From: Lactobacillus delbrueckii subsp. delbrueckii DSM 20074 = JCM 1012
GTDB lineage: Bacteria > Bacillota > Bacilli > Lactobacillales > Lactobacillaceae
Reading direction: 5' to 3'
Length of the DNA: 43,550 nt
NCBI RefSeq assembly: GCF_001433875.1
Contig: NZ_AZCR01000007.1
Location: forward strand, 1 to 43,550
Made by a program: the position numbers and the translations under genes. The notes under the pieces were generated by a model that saw only the letters and a list, made by a program, of their open reading frames with translations, did not search any database and was not told where the DNA came from. Below, one piece after another: positions 29,990-38,866 of the stretch; position 1 is the first letter of the stretch, and each line of letters begins with the position of its first letter.

Positions 29990-30017
29990 AGTTTACCAAA
30001 AAATTTCTCTTTTGCAA
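29990..30017 (-). promoter_or_regulatory. Promoter of the downstream tRNA-Gly
   Basis: On the minus strand: TTGCAA (30012-30017), 16-nt spacer, TAAACT (29990-29995), 12 nt upstream of the tRNA. Together with the hairpin after tRNA-Pro it suggests separate transcription of this copy. Confidence 0.55.
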
Positions 30018-30037
30018 GTCTTTTTTGCCCATAAATG

Positions 30038-30068
30038 AGAAAAAAGCGCCGCTATAAAGTAACGCTTT
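30038..30068 (-). terminator. Weak terminator after tRNA-Pro
   Basis: On the minus strand AAAGCG/CGCTTT with a 14-nt loop runs into TTTTTTCTC. The stem is short, so readthrough is likely. Confidence 0.5.
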
Positions 30069-30085
30069 GATCACACATTGGCTAA

Positions 30086-30159
<74 letters not shown>

Positions 30160-30163
30160 AAGA

Positions 30164-30235
30164 AGCGGAAGACGGGATTCGAACCCGCGACCCCCACCAT
30201 GGCAAGGTGATGTTCTACCACTGAACTACTTCCGC
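30164..30235 (-). tRNA. tRNA-Gly (GCC), second copy
   Basis: A 72-nt gene identical in the mature sequence to the copy at 29906-29977: the same acceptor stem, GCC anticodon and T arm. It is first in the Gly-Pro-Gly order and directly follows a good promoter. Confidence 0.97.
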
Positions 30236-30247
30236 AACACATCTATT

Positions 30248-30276
30248 AGGATAATCTAAAAGCCGGGTCTTGGCAA
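30248..30276 (-). promoter_or_regulatory. Promoter of the tRNA cluster
   Basis: On the minus strand: TTGCCA (30271-30276), 17-nt spacer, TATCCT (30248-30253), 12 nt upstream of tRNA-Gly. The GC-containing spacer and close fit are typical of a stable-RNA promoter. The remaining gap to the divergent lipoprotein gene holds A/T-rich sequence with no clear plus-strand promoter. Confidence 0.7.
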
Positions 30277-30370
30277 GGGCTTTTTTATAAAAAATAGTAT
30301 TTTTCTCAGGGGCAAGTTCGATTAAACTAAGAGTAAGAAAACGTTTGTCTAAATGAAAGGAAGAGAAAAA

Positions 30371-30979
30371 ATGAAAAAGAAAAGACTCCTGGCGGCCTGC
30401 CTGGCCTTGGCCCTCCTGCCTCTCCTGTCCTCCTGCTCCATGATCAGCGACTACACCCTGGACCTCAAGTCCAAGCTGGTCGGCATCCCCTTTACCGTCT
30501 CCACCTATGACTACGACGGGCAGAAGATCGACCAGATCAAGGGTAAGTCAGTCCACATTGAGACCTACAAGCCGATGAGCAAGAAAAATTCCAGCGGCGA
30601 CGAGCAGTCCAAAGTCATCGACGTGGAATTCGGCGGCCAGCAGATGATCCATGTCGGCTCCAGCTTGATCGCCAACGAAGGCCTGCGCAATTACGAAGAT
30701 ACTTTTTCCAAAAAGGTCACCATTACCGACAAGCAGCGGTCCATTCCGGTTCTGTCAATAATGTACAACAATTTCAGAAACGACTGGCTCTCCAAGGGCA
30801 AGGTCATCATGATCCGGTCCCAAGCCGGCAAGCCGATCGCCGTTTATGCCGGTAACAAGGTCCGGGTCAGTGCCACTGACATGCCATCAACCACCCAGAT
30901 CAATGTCGACGGCCACCGGCTCTTTATCTACCGCTGCGACTACTCCATCTATGACATGGAGACTATCAAGAAGATGTAG
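30371..30979 (+). CDS. Putative surface lipoprotein (DUF5052-like)
   Basis: A 202-residue protein with a lipoprotein signal peptide: MKKKRLL, a hydrophobic core, and the lipobox LSSC with C22 as the lipidated residue. The mature part begins SMISDYTLDLKSKLVGIPF and resembles the DUF5052 family of lactobacillar lipoproteins, function unknown; that match is from memory. An ATG six codons upstream lacks a ribosome-binding site, whereas AAGGAAGAG precedes 30371. It lies alone on the plus strand, divergent from the tRNAs. Confidence 0.8.
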   Translation: MKKKRLLAACLALALLPLLSSCSMISDYTLDLKSKLVGIPFTVSTYDYDGQKIDQIKGKSVHIETYKPMSKKNSSGDEQSKVIDVEFGGQQMIHVGSSLIANEGLRNYEDTFSKKVTITDKQRSIPVLSIMYNNFRNDWLSKGKVIMIRSQAGKPIAVYAGNKVRVSATDMPSTTQINVDGHRLFIYRCDYSIYDMETIKKM

Positions 30980-30983
30980 ACGC

Positions 30984-31016
30984 AAAAAACGTTTCCTCAA
31001 GCAGGAAACGTTTTTT
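30984..31016. terminator. Bidirectional terminator
   Basis: A perfect 14-bp stem AAAAAACGTTTCCT/AGGAAACGTTTTTT with a 5-nt loop directly after the lipoprotein stop. It would also end the minus-strand small membrane-protein genes that converge on it. Confidence 0.92.
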
Positions 31017-31041
31017 AGTATTAAGGAGTATTTTTCAAAAA

Positions 31042-31266
31042 TTACAGCTTGGCCAGGGCCAGGTTAGCCAGGCAACTGGTCAGGTACATCAGAAAGTGGG
31101 TGGGATGCAGGCCGGCCAGAGACAGGAGGGCGAAAATCCCCATAGCGATCACGAAGATTTTCACCAAGAAGCGGCAGATCTGCAGGTTGTGGCGGTCAAT
31201 CTGCTCCTGGCAGGCCTGGTAGTCAGCCCGGCTGACCCCGTAATAATTGATTTTATCCAAATTCAT
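31042..31266 (-). CDS. Small membrane protein, possible truncated remnant
   Basis: A 74-residue protein: a soluble N-terminus (MNLDKINYYGVSRADYQACQ) then about two hydrophobic segments (FLVKIFVIAMGIFALLSLAG and the end). The N-terminal NYYGV pattern reminds me of longer lactobacillar membrane proteins of the GGDEF type, of which this could be a leftover; that is from memory and uncertain. The ribosome-binding site is weak (GAAAG). It lies 24 nt after the next membrane-protein gene. Confidence 0.45.
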   Translation of the reverse strand: MNLDKINYYGVSRADYQACQEQIDRHNLQICRFLVKIFVIAMGIFALLSLAGLHPTHFLMYLTSCLANLALAKL

Positions 31267-31290
31267 TTTCTTTTTTCTTTCGTGAAAAAA

Positions 31291-31695
31291 CTAGGCAGCC
31301 GGGAAAGACATAAACTGGTGGGGCAGCATGGTCAAAGCGGCAAAGACCAGGTTCAAGACTAAAGCCAGAGTCCAGGCCCAGGTCTCTTCCCTTTTCAGCA
31401 AATAGTTGATTGCCAATAAAGCCAGGGCACTTCCAGCTGCCAGGCCTTCTCCCTGCCAAAACAAAAGCAAAGCTGCCGCCAGCAGGCCGCCATTCAAAAC
31501 AGCTAATGCCCGCTTCCCCGGCCGCCAGAGAAGGTAGGCGCTAAGCCCCTCTAAGAGGCAGAGGACGGCAAAAATCCCCGCCTTTAAGGGCTGGCCGGCC
31601 AAATAAGCCGGTAAGCCGCTGCTGGCAGCCAAAAAGGCCCCAGCCAAGGCGGAGATGGTGGTTAAGATCGACAATAAGTATTTGTAGATTGGCAA
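31291..31695 (-). CDS. Polytopic membrane protein of unknown function
   Basis: A 134-residue protein with about four to five hydrophobic segments rich in Ala and Leu (for example GIFAVLCLLEGLSAYLLW and LALVLNLVFAALTML). I recognise no family. The frame starts 10 codons earlier, but a TTG at 31695 (MPIYKYLLSIL) follows AAAAGGTG at proper spacing and an extended -10 promoter lies 44 nt upstream. It probably forms a two-gene unit with the 74-residue protein. Confidence 0.55.
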   Translation of the reverse strand: MPIYKYLLSILTTISALAGAFLAASSGLPAYLAGQPLKAGIFAVLCLLEGLSAYLLWRPGKRALAVLNGGLLAAALLLFWQGEGLAAGSALALLAINYLLKREETWAWTLALVLNLVFAALTMLPHQFMSFPAA

Positions 31696-31738
31696 AAATT
31701 CACCTTTTCTAATAGCAGCTCGCAATTTAATTGCCTAT

Positions 31739-31747
31739 ATTCTAGCA
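31739..31747 (-). promoter_or_regulatory. Extended -10 promoter for the membrane-protein pair
   Basis: TGCTAGAAT on the minus strand, with no good -35 box. It lies after the lysS terminator and 44 nt before the TTG start. Confidence 0.45.
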
Positions 31748-31803
31748 AAAAAGCTCTAATATTCATATCTTGAAAACGATTCGTTTTATTTTTTCAAACA
31801 AAA

Positions 31804-31829
31804 AACTCTCCAGGCAAAGCTGGAGAGTT
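31804..31829 (-). terminator. Terminator after lysS
   Basis: On the minus strand AACTCTCCAG/CTGGAGAGTT with a 6-nt loop, followed by a T run. It lies 18 nt after the lysS stop. Confidence 0.92.
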
Positions 31830-31846
31830 AAATTTAGCGATCTGAA

Positions 31847-34421
<2,575 letters not shown>

Positions 34422-34445
34422 CTTTTTCCTTTCAATAACTACAAC

Positions 34446-34454
34446 TTTATATCA
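34446..34454 (-). promoter_or_regulatory. Extended -10 promoter for dusB-lysS
   Basis: TGATATAAA on the minus strand, 25 nt before the dusB start and downstream of the pepT terminator. The -35 region is poor. Confidence 0.55.
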
Positions 34455-34495
34455 TAACAAGAATAGGCCTGAAGGACAAATCAAAAGCCCGCTAA

Positions 34496-34527
34496 AAGAG
34501 CATCCCCCGTTAAAAGAGGATGCTCTT
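34496..34527 (-). terminator. Terminator after pepT
   Basis: AAGAGCATCC/GGATGCTCTT, a perfect 10-bp stem with a 12-nt loop, 7 nt after the pepT stop, followed on the minus strand by a T-rich tail interrupted by GCGGG. Confidence 0.8.
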
Positions 34528-34534
34528 CTTATCT

Positions 34535-35821
34535 TTACCAGTATTTTTCCAGAGGCCGCTTGTCTTGCCCCTCCTTGCTCTGGCGGGCATGCTCAGCCGC
34601 GATCGTCACCAAGACCTCGGCCAGCTTGTCCATCTGCTCGACCGTCACGTATTCGTAGCGGCCGTGGTAGTTGCCCCCGCCATTGAAGAGGTTGGGGGTC
34701 GGGATTCCCTTTTTGGTGATGAAGTTACCGTCGGTTCCCCCTCTAAAGGTCTGTACATTTGGCGCCAGGCCTGCTTTTTCATAGCTGTCTAAGGCCAGGT
34801 TGACCACATAAGGCCGGTCCTTGACCCCGTTGTAGATATTCTCGTACTGCCGGCGCAGGTCCAGCTGGAAGCGGTCTGGCCCGTATTTTTCCCCTAAGGA
34901 AGCGACGAGCTTTTTGACCAAATCTTCTTTAGCCAAAAATTCATCCCAGTCAAAGTCGCGGATGATCAAGCCGACATGGGCTGAATCGACACTGCTCTGG
35001 GCGTCCGTAACCATAATAAAGCCCTCGTGGCCCCGGGACTTTTCCGGCACCTGGTCTTGGGGCAAGGCCGCCAAAAATTCCGTCATGATCGTCGTGGCGT
35101 TGACCAGCAGCCCGTAAGCTTCACCCGGGTGGACCACGGTTCCCTTGATCGTCAAATCAGCGGCTGAGGCATTGAAGGTCTCGTATTCAAAGTCGCCTGG
35201 CCGGCCATTGTCCAAGGTATAGGCAAATTCCACTCCCGGAAAATCAGCCGGGTCAAAGCGCTGCCCGCCCAGGCCAATTTCTTCATCCGGGCCAAAAGCC
35301 ACATAGATATCGCCATGTTCAACTTCCGGGTGCTCATGGAGATACTTGAGAGCTGCCAGCAGGCCTGCCACCCCGGCCTTGTCGTCAGTCCCCAGAACCG
35401 TTTTCCCGTCGCTGGTGATCAGGGTCTGCCCCTTTAAGGTCAGCAGGTCAGGAAATTCTTCCGGGTCCAGGAAAATGCCGTTCGCTTCATCCAGGGCCAG
35501 CTTTTGCCCCTGGTAGTCCCGGTGGACTTGGGGGCGGATGGGGAAGCGGTCGTCAAATTCAACCGTGTCCACATGGGCGAAAAAGCCGATTGGGGCAACG
35601 CCTGCCGTATTAGCGGCCAGGTGGCCGATCGCGAAGGCAGTTTTTTCATTGTAATAAGACTCAAGGTCATAGTCTTTGACCTGGTCAGCCAGTTCCTTCA
35701 TCATCTTGACCTGATTAGGCGTGGTCGGAACCTGGTCTTTATTGGCGTATTTGGACTGGGTGTCTTCCTTGGCGTAGTGGATGAAGTTTTTCTCTAAAAA
35801 ATCAAAGTCAGAAAAAGCCAT
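34535..35821 (-). CDS. pepT: Peptidase T (tripeptide aminopeptidase)
   Basis: A 428-residue cytoplasmic zinc aminopeptidase (M20B) releasing the N-terminal residue of tripeptides. Metal-site motifs are visible: GFFAHVDTVEF, GTDDKAGVAG and FGPDEEIGLGG. It is about 15 residues longer than typical PepT at the C-terminus (QSKEGQDKRPLEKYW). AGGAGG lies 9 nt after the upstream lipoprotein stop, so the two form an operon in which imported peptides would be bound outside and hydrolysed inside. Confidence 0.95.
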   Translation of the reverse strand: MAFSDFDFLEKNFIHYAKEDTQSKYANKDQVPTTPNQVKMMKELADQVKDYDLESYYNEKTAFAIGHLAANTAGVAPIGFFAHVDTVEFDDRFPIRPQVHRDYQGQKLALDEANGIFLDPEEFPDLLTLKGQTLITSDGKTVLGTDDKAGVAGLLAALKYLHEHPEVEHGDIYVAFGPDEEIGLGGQRFDPADFPGVEFAYTLDNGRPGDFEYETFNASAADLTIKGTVVHPGEAYGLLVNATTIMTEFLAALPQDQVPEKSRGHEGFIMVTDAQSSVDSAHVGLIIRDFDWDEFLAKEDLVKKLVASLGEKYGPDRFQLDLRRQYENIYNGVKDRPYVVNLALDSYEKAGLAPNVQTFRGGTDGNFITKKGIPTPNLFNGGGNYHGRYEYVTVEQMDKLAEVLVTIAAEHARQSKEGQDKRPLEKYW

Positions 35822-35830
35822 GCCTGCCTC

Positions 35831-37456
35831 CTATTTCTTGATGTAAACAAGCTTGAAGTCGTAAGGGATGCCCAGCGGGTTGTAGGACACGTTCTTGACG
35901 TAGCTTTGCACCAGCTGCGGCTTGGCCGTCTGGATCAGCGGGATAGTCCCCTGTTCATTCATCAACAGCTTTTCAGCTGCCACCAGCCGCTTCCAACGCT
36001 GAACCGGCTTGTTGCCGTAGACGTTTTCGGCTTCATTGAGCAGCTGGTCGTACTTGCTGCTGGCAAAGCCGCTGGTGTTGTAGCTGGAGTCCTTTTCAAA
36101 AACATCTAGGAAGTTGATCGGGTCACCTAAGATAGCCTGCCAGTTCTTGATGGTCAGCTGGTAGTTGCCAGCGCTTTGCAGGGAGATCAAGGTCGTGTAT
36201 GGCAGGGTCGTCACGGTGATCTTCACCCCTGGCAGTTCGCCCAGCTTGCTTTGCAGGAATTCGCCCACCTGCTTGGCGGAGTCAGTATCGCTGACCGTCA
36301 GGTTGAGGTTAAGGGACTTGATGCCCAGTTCCTTGTAGCCCTTGGCCAGGTACTTCTTGGCTTCCTTCAGGTTGTAGCTGACTGCTTCCTTGACATAGGC
36401 TTCCTTGTAAAAAGCTTCCCCGGTCGTCGGGTTGTTCCCCATGCCGGATGGAACGAAGCCCTTGGCCGCCACTGACCCGTCACTCAAGACCTTGGCCAGG
36501 CTCTCTCTGTCGATAGCCAAGGACAGGGCCCGGCGGATGTTGAAGTTGTTAAAGGCTTTGACCTTCTTGCGGTTTAATTCCAGGCGCTGGATAGCGGAAG
36601 CCGGCTGGTCGTAGAAGGTGGACTTGCCCTTGTTGGCCTTGACTTGTTCCCCGGTCAGGTAAGTTTCATCCAGCTTGCCAGCCTGGTAAAGGTTGTAGGC
36701 AGTTGAAGAAGTTTCGCTGATGGTTTCGTTGACCTTGTCCAGCTTCACGTTCTTCTTGTCCCAGTAGTTTTGGTTTTTAACCAGGGTAAATTGCTTGTTG
36801 GACCCGGTCCACTTGGTCAGCTTGAAAGGACCGGAGGAAATGGTGTACTTGGCCGCCGTCCCGTACTTGCTGCCGACTTTTTCAATAAACTGCTGGTTTT
36901 CCGGGAAGAAAAGCGGGAAGGCCAGCAGGAGCTTAAAGTAAGAAACCGGCCGGACCAGCTTGATCTGCAACTTGTTTTTGCTCAAGGCCTTGACGCCCAG
37001 GCTGCTGACAGGCTTCTTGCCGGCATTGATGGCTTCGGCGTTTACGATCTGGTAGAGGTAGAAGGCCATGGAAGACTTGGTCTTCGGGTTCAAGCTTCTT
37101 CGGTAGGAGTAGACAAAGTCATTGGCCGTGATCGCCCGGCCGTTGGACCACTTGGCGTCTCGCAAGACAAAAGTATATGTCTTGCCCCCGTCAGTAACCT
37201 TGGCGCTCTTGGCCAGGGCCAGCTGGGGCTTTTGCTTTTTGTCCAGGCGGTAGAGCCCTTCCTGGGTGTTCAAAAGGGCTTGGAAGGAAGTGGAGTCAGT
37301 CGTCAGTGACGGGTCCTGGGTTGAGATCTGGGCACTTTCGGTCCAATTAAGGACTTGCTTGGTTTGGGACTGGGAATTCTTTTGCTGGCCGCAAGCGGCT
37401 AAAACGAGGGCTGAGGCGGTCAAAAGACCGGCAGCGGCAATTTTCTTCAAGGTCAT
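35831..37456 (-). CDS. Oligopeptide ABC transporter substrate-binding lipoprotein
   Basis: A 541-residue OppA-type (SBP family 5) extracellular lipoprotein. The signal peptide ends in LAAC with C22 as the lipidation site. Family features are the YTFVLRDAKWSNG strand and the FNNFNIRRALSLAID motif. It captures peptides for an Opp permease. No permease or ATPase genes are adjacent, so it must share a transporter encoded elsewhere. GGAGGAAATC precedes the ATG. Expression is controlled by a T-box with two terminators upstream. Confidence 0.93.
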   Translation of the reverse strand: MTLKKIAAAGLLTASALVLAACGQQKNSQSQTKQVLNWTESAQISTQDPSLTTDSTSFQALLNTQEGLYRLDKKQKPQLALAKSAKVTDGGKTYTFVLRDAKWSNGRAITANDFVYSYRRSLNPKTKSSMAFYLYQIVNAEAINAGKKPVSSLGVKALSKNKLQIKLVRPVSYFKLLLAFPLFFPENQQFIEKVGSKYGTAAKYTISSGPFKLTKWTGSNKQFTLVKNQNYWDKKNVKLDKVNETISETSSTAYNLYQAGKLDETYLTGEQVKANKGKSTFYDQPASAIQRLELNRKKVKAFNNFNIRRALSLAIDRESLAKVLSDGSVAAKGFVPSGMGNNPTTGEAFYKEAYVKEAVSYNLKEAKKYLAKGYKELGIKSLNLNLTVSDTDSAKQVGEFLQSKLGELPGVKITVTTLPYTTLISLQSAGNYQLTIKNWQAILGDPINFLDVFEKDSSYNTSGFASSKYDQLLNEAENVYGNKPVQRWKRLVAAEKLLMNEQGTIPLIQTAKPQLVQSYVKNVSYNPLGIPYDFKLVYIKK

Positions 37457-37520
37457 GATTTCCTCCGTTTTTTACTAGAAATAACAACTATTAACAAACA
37501 CATCGCAGCTTAAAAAGAAA

Positions 37521-37551
37521 AGCGCCCCTGAGATCAACTCTCAGGGACGCT
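37521..37551 (-). terminator. Second (gene-proximal) T-box terminator
   Basis: A 13-position stem with one mismatch, AGCGTCCCTGAGA/TCTCAGGGGCGCT on the minus strand, loop of five, then TTTTCTTTTT. The CCC in its 5' arm is what the second T-box antiterminator would use. Confidence 0.88.
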
Positions 37552-37618
37552 AGTAGCGTGTTACCACCCATCATTCAAAGCAAAAAAGCTTCCTCAACAG
37601 ATGCTCTGCCAGAAAAAA

Positions 37619-37652
37619 AGACGCCTCTTGGCCCAGAGGCCAAGGGACGTCT
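37619..37652 (-). terminator. First (distal) T-box terminator
   Basis: On the minus strand AGACGTCCCTTGGCC pairs with GGCCAAGAGGCGTCT (one mismatch, one G-T), then seven T. The competing antiterminator pairs AAGGG beside the T-box with CCCTT in this arm. Confidence 0.9.
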
Positions 37653-37895
37653 TCGCGCGTTACCACCCTTTATTCAGCCCCGCCTCACGGCCAGGGCCCT
37701 TGAAGTCTTCCAGTCAGAAGATCTGAACGCGCTAACGGGCGTTAAGCGGGTCCGGCTTATCAGCGACTCGCCGGGACCATGCCAACACAAGACCATCTTC
37801 GCCAGCTTCCGCCTCCTGTTTCTCAGCACCAACAGTTCTCTGTAGAGGCTTCCCTTGACTACTCATCTTTTTAAGCTTTACTTAATTTAACTATA

Positions 37896-37929
37896 ATTAT
37901 AGCATAAAGTAATTTTCACTTTTCGTCAA
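37896..37929 (-). promoter_or_regulatory. Promoter of the T-box-oppA-pepT operon
   Basis: A perfect extended -10, TGCTATAAT (37896-37904), on the minus strand. TTGACG (37924-37929) upstream is 17 nt from an overlapping TATGCT and 22 nt from TATAAT. Transcription would begin close to 37888, just before Stem I. Confidence 0.7.
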
Positions 37930-37940
37930 GAGAGAAAAAG

Positions 37941-38822
37941 TTATTTTCCCAGCTTTTTGTCCAAAATGGCTTGCAGTTCTGCTTCCGTAAAATTGTACTT
38001 GTTCCCGCAGAAGTTGCAGACCAGTTCAGCTCCGTGGTCTTCGTCGATCATTTCCTTGAGCTGGCTGCCCTTCAAAGTCTCCAGCATGTCGGCGTACTTT
38101 TCCTTGGAGCAGTCGCAGTGGTAGGAGACCTCGTCCTTTTCCAGGATCTTGCAGTCATCGCCCAGGATCTTCTTGGCCAAGTCTTCCGGCGTCATCCCGT
38201 CCAAAAAGGCGGATGAGAGCTGCGGCAGGGCCTTGATCCGGTCTTCAGTTTCCTGCAGGAGTTCTTCGCTGGCCCCTGGCAGTGCCTGGAGCAAAAAGCC
38301 ACCCGCGGCCCCGATGGTGTCGTTCGGGTTGACGAAAACTGACAGGCCAACAGCTGACGGGATCTGTTCTGACTTGGCCAGGTAATAGGTCAAGTCTTCA
38401 GCGATTTCCCCGGACACGATCGGCACTTCACCGGTGTAAGGCTGCTTTAAGCCCAGGTCCTTGGTTACCTGCAACCAGCCCTTGCCGACAGCCTTCTTAA
38501 CGTCGATGTGACCGTCTTCTCTGGCCGGCAAGGCCACGTGGTTATTTTGGACATAGCCCTTAACAGTCAAATCTGACTTGGCCGTAACCACGGCTGCCCC
38601 AACCGGGCCATCGCCCAAGAGGCGCAAAGTCAGTTCCTGGTCACCCTTTAATTCTGCCCCGGCTAAGAGAAGCGCGCCCAAAAGGCTCCGGCCTAATACA
38701 GCTGAAGAAGCTGACCAGGTGTCGTGCCGCTTTTGCGCTTCAGCGACCAAGTCCTTGCCGTTAATGGTCAAAAGGCGCAGGTCCTTGCTGGCATTGATTG
38801 CTTTGATTAAGTAGTCGTTCAT
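37941..38822 (-). CDS. hslO: 33 kDa redox-regulated chaperone Hsp33
   Basis: A 293-residue holdase activated when oxidation releases zinc. The C-terminal redox switch is visible: HCDC and, about 30 residues later, CNFC. The frame extends 13 codons upstream, but the ATG at 38822 follows GGAGGA and gives the usual MNDYLIKAINASKDLR. It follows ftsH by 44 nt, as in many Firmicutes. The downstream neighbour is the T-box operon instead of dusB. Confidence 0.95.
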   Translation of the reverse strand: MNDYLIKAINASKDLRLLTINGKDLVAEAQKRHDTWSASSAVLGRSLLGALLLAGAELKGDQELTLRLLGDGPVGAAVVTAKSDLTVKGYVQNNHVALPAREDGHIDVKKAVGKGWLQVTKDLGLKQPYTGEVPIVSGEIAEDLTYYLAKSEQIPSAVGLSVFVNPNDTIGAAGGFLLQALPGASEELLQETEDRIKALPQLSSAFLDGMTPEDLAKKILGDDCKILEKDEVSYHCDCSKEKYADMLETLKGSQLKEMIDEDHGAELVCNFCGNKYNFTEAELQAILDKKLGK

Positions 38823-38842
38823 GATTTTCCTCCATAAAAATA

Positions 38843-38858
38843 GAGCCGTTGCCGGCTC
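38843..38858 (-). terminator. Short hairpin between ftsH and hslO
   Basis: GAGCCG-GCAA-CGGCTC on the minus strand, then TATTTTTATGG just before the hslO ribosome-binding site. It may be a partial terminator or an mRNA-stability element. Confidence 0.55.
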
Positions 38859-38866
38859 CATTTCTT

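Larger units (their letters stand above)
37512..37888 (-). promoter_or_regulatory. T-box leader with duplicated antiterminator/terminator
   Basis: A tRNA-sensing leader upstream of the peptide-binding protein and pepT. Stem I (about 37785-37875) has an apical stem CTGTT/AACAG, a lower stem GCCTC/GAGGC and a GAA-GCT 3' loop, giving GCU (37804-37806) as the likely specifier. Two T-box sequences GGGTGGTAAC occur at 37659-37668 and 37560-37569. Each is followed by its own terminator. UGGU pairs with a tRNA ending ACCA (discriminator A), which suits tRNA-Ala. No second Stem I is seen. The specifier call is tentative. Confidence 0.88.

Noticed and set aside
37605-37660. Inverted repeats near 37620-37650 as possible insertion-sequence ends or attenuator of a leader peptide
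   Set aside because: They are explained by the T-box terminator and its competing antiterminator; no leader peptide with a codon run is seen.
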